Part shown: positions 60,569 to 64,000 of the stretch, piece by piece | How positions within the stretch are numbered: the stretch's first letter is position 1 | Layout: every line of letters begins with the position of its first letter | Source: Bacteriovoracales bacterium | GTDB taxonomy: Bacteria > Bdellovibrionota > Bacteriovoracia > Bacteriovoracales > Bacteriovoracaceae | Assembly: GCA_030149295.1 (NCBI GenBank) | Contig: JASBRV010000067.1 | Location: forward strand, 37,199 to 101,198 | Direction of reading: 5' to 3' | Length of the DNA: 64,000 bases | The notes under the pieces: model-generated | Databases searched by the model: none | What the model was told of the DNA's origin: nothing | What the model saw: only the letters and a program-made list of their open reading frames with translations | Translations under genes and position numbers: made by a program

Positions 60569-62467
60569 ATGACAGAACAAAGAAAAGGCACGATTTCGGT
60601 TCAAACAGGCGATATCTTTCCCATTATTAAAAAATGGCTTTACTCAGAGCATGATATTTTCTTAAGAGAACTCGTTAGTAACTCAACTGATGCCATCACC
60701 AAGAGGGCCACTCTAGGAAGAACAGAAAATGTCGAGATCCCTACTGGTGCTATTAATGTGGCCGTCGACAAGACCAATGGCACTGTCACTATTAGTGACA
60801 ACGGTGTCGGTATGACTGAGGAAGAAGTCGAGAAATACATCGCTCAACTCGCCTTTTCTGGTGCAGAAGAATTTGTTCAAAAAATGAAAGATGCTGGTGA
60901 GAATGCGGATATCATCGGCAAGTTTGGACTTGGTTTTTACTCGGCCTTTATGGTTGCCGATAAAGTCGAAGTAGAAACTCTTTCCTGGAAAGAAGGTTCA
61001 ACTGCTACTAAATGGACCTGTGAAGGAGATGTTGATTACACCTTCTCTTCCTCAAATAAAACCACAGTGGGAACAGACATCACTCTTCACATTAATGAAG
61101 AAAGCAAAGAATTTCTCGGTGTCTTTAAAGTTCTCGATATTCTAAGAAAATACTGTGACTTTCTTCCTTACAAAATTGAAGTCATCGACAAGGAAATAAG
61201 AAAAGACGACAAGGGAAATATTGAAGAAGAAAAGTCTTACACGGTTAATGACACCACGCCCCTATGGAAACGTGACCCTAAAGAAATTAAAGATGAAGAA
61301 TATATCGACTTTTATAAAAAACTCTATCCGATGGATCAAGAGCCACTCTTTTGGTTGCATTTAAAAGTTGATCATCCTTTTACTCTTGAGGGTATTCTTT
61401 ATTTCCCTAAGATTAACCCTAAAATGCCTTTTAACGAAAAGAATATCCGTCTCTATTCCAAACAAGTTTTTGTCAGTGATAACGTTAAGAATATCATTCC
61501 AGAGTTTCTCTCCCTTTTAAAAGGAACTATTGACTCTACCGATATTCCTCTCAATGTTTCTCGCTCTAGCCTACAAGGCGACCCTAACATCAAAAAAATA
61601 TCTAACTATGTTGTAAAAAAAGTAGCAGAAGCTCTAAAAAAACTTTTTAACAATGAAAGAGAAAAATATGAGTCCATCTGGGCCGACACAGGTCTCTTTG
61701 TTAAATATGGTTGTGTCAGCGATCCAAAGTTTGACGAGGCCATGCGTGAGAGAATTATCTTTAAGAATGCTGACGATAAGTACGTGACTCTCCCAGAATA
61801 TAAGGAAGGTCTTCCAAGTGACCTCAAAGAAAAGATTGGAGACAAAGTTCTCTACTTTGAAAAAGAGAAGGCGGATCACGCTGTGAAATCTCAATTAGCA
61901 GATGCCGGTGTTTTTGCTCTTGAAATGGATGATCATATTGACCCTCATTTTATGCAACATGCTGAAATGAAAGCCGTTGGTGACCAAAAGATTCAGTTTA
62001 GTTCCATTGATTCAGAGATTGCGAATATCTTAGAAAGTGAAAATACCACTGATGAAGATATGAAAGTGCAAGATCTTTTCAAGCGTGTGCTCTTAGGGGA
62101 GAAAAAAGAAGATGACCCAAGTGCGGTGGAAGTTGAAATCCAAAAACTTAAGGGTGCCAAGACTCCAGCTTATTACAAAGTTGATGAGCAAATGAAGCGT
62201 TTCCAAAAGATGACTCAAAGTATGGGTCAAGACACTTCTGCCTTTCCTCTTAAAAGAACATTGGTAATCAACCCAAGTAACACTTTGATTCAAAATGCTC
62301 TTAAATTGCATGAGAAAGGAGATAATGAGCCCTTAGTAGAAAAGCTTATTCACTATGTGGGTGACTTGGCCTCTATTTCAAGTGAGGGTCTTAAGAATGA
62401 AGACAAAGAGCAGTTCATTGAACGCTCACAAAGTCTTATTCAAGAGCTTACTGGTCAGCTCAATTAA
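60569..62467 (+). CDS. htpG: Chaperone protein HtpG (Hsp90)
   Basis: 632 residues, full-length bacterial Hsp90. The GHKL ATPase domain carries ELVSNSTDAITK, DNGVGM and GKFGLGFYSAFM; the middle domain has LYSKQVFVSDNVKNIIPEFLSLLKG and NVSRSSLQGDPNI; a C-terminal dimerisation domain follows. An ATP-driven cytoplasmic chaperone. AAGGG precedes the ATG. A charged region near EDMKVQDLFKRVLLGEKKEDD connects the middle and C-terminal domains. The maf gene starts at the base after its stop codon, so both lie on one transcript. The gap to the divergent asparaginase gene is 141 bases. Confidence 0.97.
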   Translation: MTEQRKGTISVQTGDIFPIIKKWLYSEHDIFLRELVSNSTDAITKRATLGRTENVEIPTGAINVAVDKTNGTVTISDNGVGMTEEEVEKYIAQLAFSGAEEFVQKMKDAGENADIIGKFGLGFYSAFMVADKVEVETLSWKEGSTATKWTCEGDVDYTFSSSNKTTVGTDITLHINEESKEFLGVFKVLDILRKYCDFLPYKIEVIDKEIRKDDKGNIEEEKSYTVNDTTPLWKRDPKEIKDEEYIDFYKKLYPMDQEPLFWLHLKVDHPFTLEGILYFPKINPKMPFNEKNIRLYSKQVFVSDNVKNIIPEFLSLLKGTIDSTDIPLNVSRSSLQGDPNIKKISNYVVKKVAEALKKLFNNEREKYESIWADTGLFVKYGCVSDPKFDEAMRERIIFKNADDKYVTLPEYKEGLPSDLKEKIGDKVLYFEKEKADHAVKSQLADAGVFALEMDDHIDPHFMQHAEMKAVGDQKIQFSSIDSEIANILESENTTDEDMKVQDLFKRVLLGEKKEDDPSAVEVEIQKLKGAKTPAYYKVDEQMKRFQKMTQSMGQDTSAFPLKRTLVINPSNTLIQNALKLHEKGDNEPLVEKLIHYVGDLASISSEGLKNEDKEQFIERSQSLIQELTGQLN

Positions 62468-63046
62468 ATGAACCTTATTCTTGCAAGTACTTCTCCTTAT
62501 CGAAAAGCTCTGTTAGAGCAACTTAGGCTTCCTTTTCAAACATTGGACTCTAAGGTCGATGAGGAGAAGCACAAGCAAGTCATAAAAGATCCCTACCAAC
62601 TCACCGAAACCCTCGCCTATGAAAAGGCGCAAAGTGTTTTTCAAGAGAATCCTCAATCCATTGTTATTGGAAGCGACCAAGTTTCTCTTTTTAAAGGAGA
62701 AATTCTTGGTAAGCCAGGAACCAAAGAAAAGGCCTATGAGCAATTAATGAAGCTACAAGGAGAGCGCCACGAATTGGTGACAGCAACTTGTGTGCTTGCC
62801 CCACAAAAGAAGTTTCTCTGGGTCGAGACAGTAGAGCTTCATATGAGAAAGCTCAATTGTGATCAGGTTAAAAAGTATATTGATCAGGATGAGCCCCTTT
62901 TTTGTGCGGGCTCATATAAAATTGAATCCCTTGGTATTAGTCTTTTTACTTCGATTAAGGCTTCAGATCATACCTCTATTATAGGGCTCCCCCTGCTAGA
63001 GCTAGGAAAGGTCCTTACAGACTGTGGAGTTGACCCTCTTCTCTGA
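62468..63046 (+). CDS. maf: Maf/YceF-type nucleotide pyrophosphatase
   Basis: 192 residues of the Maf family: LASTSPYRKALLEQL at the N-terminus with STSPYR, VDEEKHK, IGSDQV and GKPGTKEKA. The STSPYR variant belongs to the YceF subfamily that hydrolyses 7-methyl-GTP, rather than YhdE which prefers dTTP/UTP. Prevents misincorporation of modified nucleotides and is linked with cell-division control. The ATG follows directly on the htpG stop. Terminator at 63086. Confidence 0.92.
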   Translation: MNLILASTSPYRKALLEQLRLPFQTLDSKVDEEKHKQVIKDPYQLTETLAYEKAQSVFQENPQSIVIGSDQVSLFKGEILGKPGTKEKAYEQLMKLQGERHELVTATCVLAPQKKFLWVETVELHMRKLNCDQVKKYIDQDEPLFCAGSYKIESLGISLFTSIKASDHTSIIGLPLLELGKVLTDCGVDPLL

Positions 63047-63085
63047 CAAAAACACTCAGCCTTTCTTAACACATTCCCAATATTC

Positions 63086-63111
63086 AAAAGGAAGAGAAGT
63101 CTTCCTTTTTT
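63086..63111 (+). terminator. Terminator after htpG-maf
   Basis: AAAAGGAAGA and TCTTCCTTTT form a 10-bp stem around GAAG, followed by a T-rich run. Confidence 0.88.
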
Positions 63112-63175
63112 GTTTTTAAAAATGCTACCCTAATAGAGAACATTAGCTGTGATTTACTGCCAAGGACGGACAGGT

Positions 63176-63910
63176 ATGAAACACCTATTATTTTTAACGG
63201 GAATGCTATTAACGTTGGCAAGTAATGCCTTCAGCACTCTGCCCCCTAGTTTTAACCTTAAAGAAAACGAAGAACTCAAAACGGCCCTTAGAGAGCACCT
63301 CTCCAATCACAAAGTTTTAAGTTACAAAGAAGCGCGTCGTGTACTTTTTGGCGACCTTTACCTAAAAACACAGGGTAAAAGCTATACTGTCACTGATACA
63401 TATTGTGAGGAACAATTTGATCAGACGGTAGGGGTTGGACCAGATCGCATTCCCAATCACAATGTGATCAACTGTGAGCATACCTGGCCACAAAGTCGCT
63501 TTAATTCTCGTTACAGCCGATCCGCTCAAAAGAGTGACCTTCACCACCTCTTCCCCGTGAAATCCGTTGCTAATAGTACGAGGGGAAATATTCCCTTTGG
63601 AGAAGTAAATGGTGAATCAGTGCGCGATTGTGATGCTTCATTTCGAGGTGATGATACTATCGGCAATTACGAATCCTTTGAGCCGCCTAAATACCACAAG
63701 GGTAATGTTGCCCGTGCTCTTTTTTACTTCGCAACTCGTTATAACATCGATATCGATAAGTCTGAAGAAAAGCATTTGAGAGCATGGCATAGGCTCGACC
63801 CTGTTGATAGCGCTGAGCGCGAAAGAAATGAAAAAATCTTTTTAATTCAAGGAAATCGTAATCCTTTTATTGATGATGAGTCTTTGATTGATAGAATAGA
63901 TAATATCTAG
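63176..63910 (+). CDS. endA: Secreted endonuclease I
   Basis: 244 residues: signal peptide (1-20, ending AFS) and the endonuclease I domain. NCEHTWPQSRF (His102 in the active site), KSDLHHLFPV and STRGNIPFG are complete. Family members are periplasmic or secreted metal-dependent enzymes that cut DNA (and some RNA) without sequence specificity. In a predator it could digest prey DNA. Start ATG 63176 follows GGACAGG; a GTG at 63149 is unlikely because the signal peptide starts here. Monocistronic. Confidence 0.93.
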   Translation: MKHLLFLTGMLLTLASNAFSTLPPSFNLKENEELKTALREHLSNHKVLSYKEARRVLFGDLYLKTQGKSYTVTDTYCEEQFDQTVGVGPDRIPNHNVINCEHTWPQSRFNSRYSRSAQKSDLHHLFPVKSVANSTRGNIPFGEVNGESVRDCDASFRGDDTIGNYESFEPPKYHKGNVARALFYFATRYNIDIDKSEEKHLRAWHRLDPVDSAERERNEKIFLIQGNRNPFIDDESLIDRIDNI

Positions 63911-63930
63911 TCGCTATCAACGGAGGAGCT

Positions 63931-64000
63931 CTGGAAAATCAAGGAAGTGATAAGCTCAATCTAAGAGTCTTTTCTGTCGCCTTCATTGTCGTGATGGCCG
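63931..64000 (+). CDS. Start of a further membrane protein (partial)
   Basis: An open frame runs to the window end. GGAGGAG at 63922-63928 is an excellent ribosome-binding site, and a CTG at 63931 stands 4 bases beyond its core. Translation gives a short polar N-terminus ending DKLNLRVFS followed by a hydrophobic stretch, as in transporters. No ATG lies nearer than the GTG/ATG pair at about 63991. The start codon and the identity are uncertain. Confidence 0.35.
   Translation, partial: MENQGSDKLNLRVFSVAFIVVMA

Noticed and set aside
60428..60604. N-terminal extension of the asparaginase-like protein to 60604
   Set aside because: It would overlap the start of htpG and adds sequence with no similarity to the family; the ATG at 60427 leads directly into TGGTIE.
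1..64000. tRNA, rRNA, CRISPR arrays, insertion sequences, prophage genes
   Set aside because: Looked for T-loop-like GTTCGAATCC sequences, regularly spaced repeats and transposase or integrase motifs; none found by eye. A covariance-model scan would be decisive for small RNAs.

Overview
This is a gene-dense, AT-rich bacterial chromosome window of Gram-negative type. It carries a TonB-dependent receptor, TolC/HlyD proteins, lipoproteins, a bactofilin, FliL and many periplasmic hydrolases. Gene content fits a low-G+C member of the Bdellovibrionota, most like Bacteriovoracales (predatory or predator-related bacteria): an AglZ/FrzS-like receiver plus coiled-coil protein beside a diguanylate cyclase, an L,D-transpeptidase-family enzyme with a bactofilin, secreted proteases and nuclease, and a catabolic alanine dehydrogenase. 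The lineage is an inference from gene content; the window has no rRNA, tRNA or CRISPR array that I could find.

Layout. 1-469 is the start of an AmpG-like permease running off the left edge. 856-8559 is an outer-membrane receptor followed by a complete TonB2/TtpC-type energising operon (DUF3450, ttpC, exbB, exbD, tonB, TPR protein). 8705-11837 holds ribosomal protein L25, a half-size EamA protein, a tandem QueD-like protein and folE2. 11979-15167 is a large subtilisin-like lipoprotein protease. 15189-25473 (minus strand) holds rmuC and a general amino-acid ABC transporter (aapJQMP) that is split: aapJ is separated from aapQMP by a three-gene plus-strand cassette (19271-23967) encoding a DUF1588/DUF1585-like CxxCH protein, a lipoprotein and an RND/MMPL exporter. 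25559-30389 holds a small XRE regulator and an operon of trmFO, a DMT permease, a UDP-glucuronate-decarboxylase-like enzyme and a glycosyltransferase. 30442-36125 holds nadE, a histone-H1-like lysine-rich protein, an amino-acid permease/USP fusion and a phosphoesterase. 36138-40051 is a diguanylate cyclase translationally coupled to a 975-residue receiver/acidic/coiled-coil protein.

40210-42784 looks like a cell-shape operon: a Csd6-like YkuD enzyme with an NTF2-like tail, a one-pass coiled-coil membrane protein, a bactofilin and a small membrane protein. 42779-45574 is a pair of M16 peptidase homologues, one active and one inactive. 45754-48699 holds alanine dehydrogenase, a polysaccharide deacetylase, a lone FliL and a parvulin. 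48696-52820 encodes a TolC-HlyD-ABC exporter whose ABC protein has lost every nucleotide-binding motif. 53256-58352 holds a Cys-rich lipoprotein, methylmalonyl-CoA epimerase, an inactive rhomboid homologue, a small conserved protein overlapping an M24 peptidase, and a divergent lytic-transglycosylase-like protein. 58349-64000 holds folA, a DUF2237 protein, a membrane protein, a half-length asparaginase, htpG, maf, endonuclease I and the start of another membrane protein.

Taken together the genes describe a cell that lives largely on amino acids and macromolecules (Aap transporter, APC permease, alanine dehydrogenase, secreted protease and nuclease), actively remodels peptidoglycan and glycan (L,D-enzyme, deacetylase, SLT-like protein, AmpG), and has polarity and signalling proteins built around c-di-GMP. 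The most unusual items are the dead-motor ABC exporter, the cassette that splits aap, the Csd6/bactofilin module, the acidic receiver protein, and several genes that appear to be transcribed without a leader.
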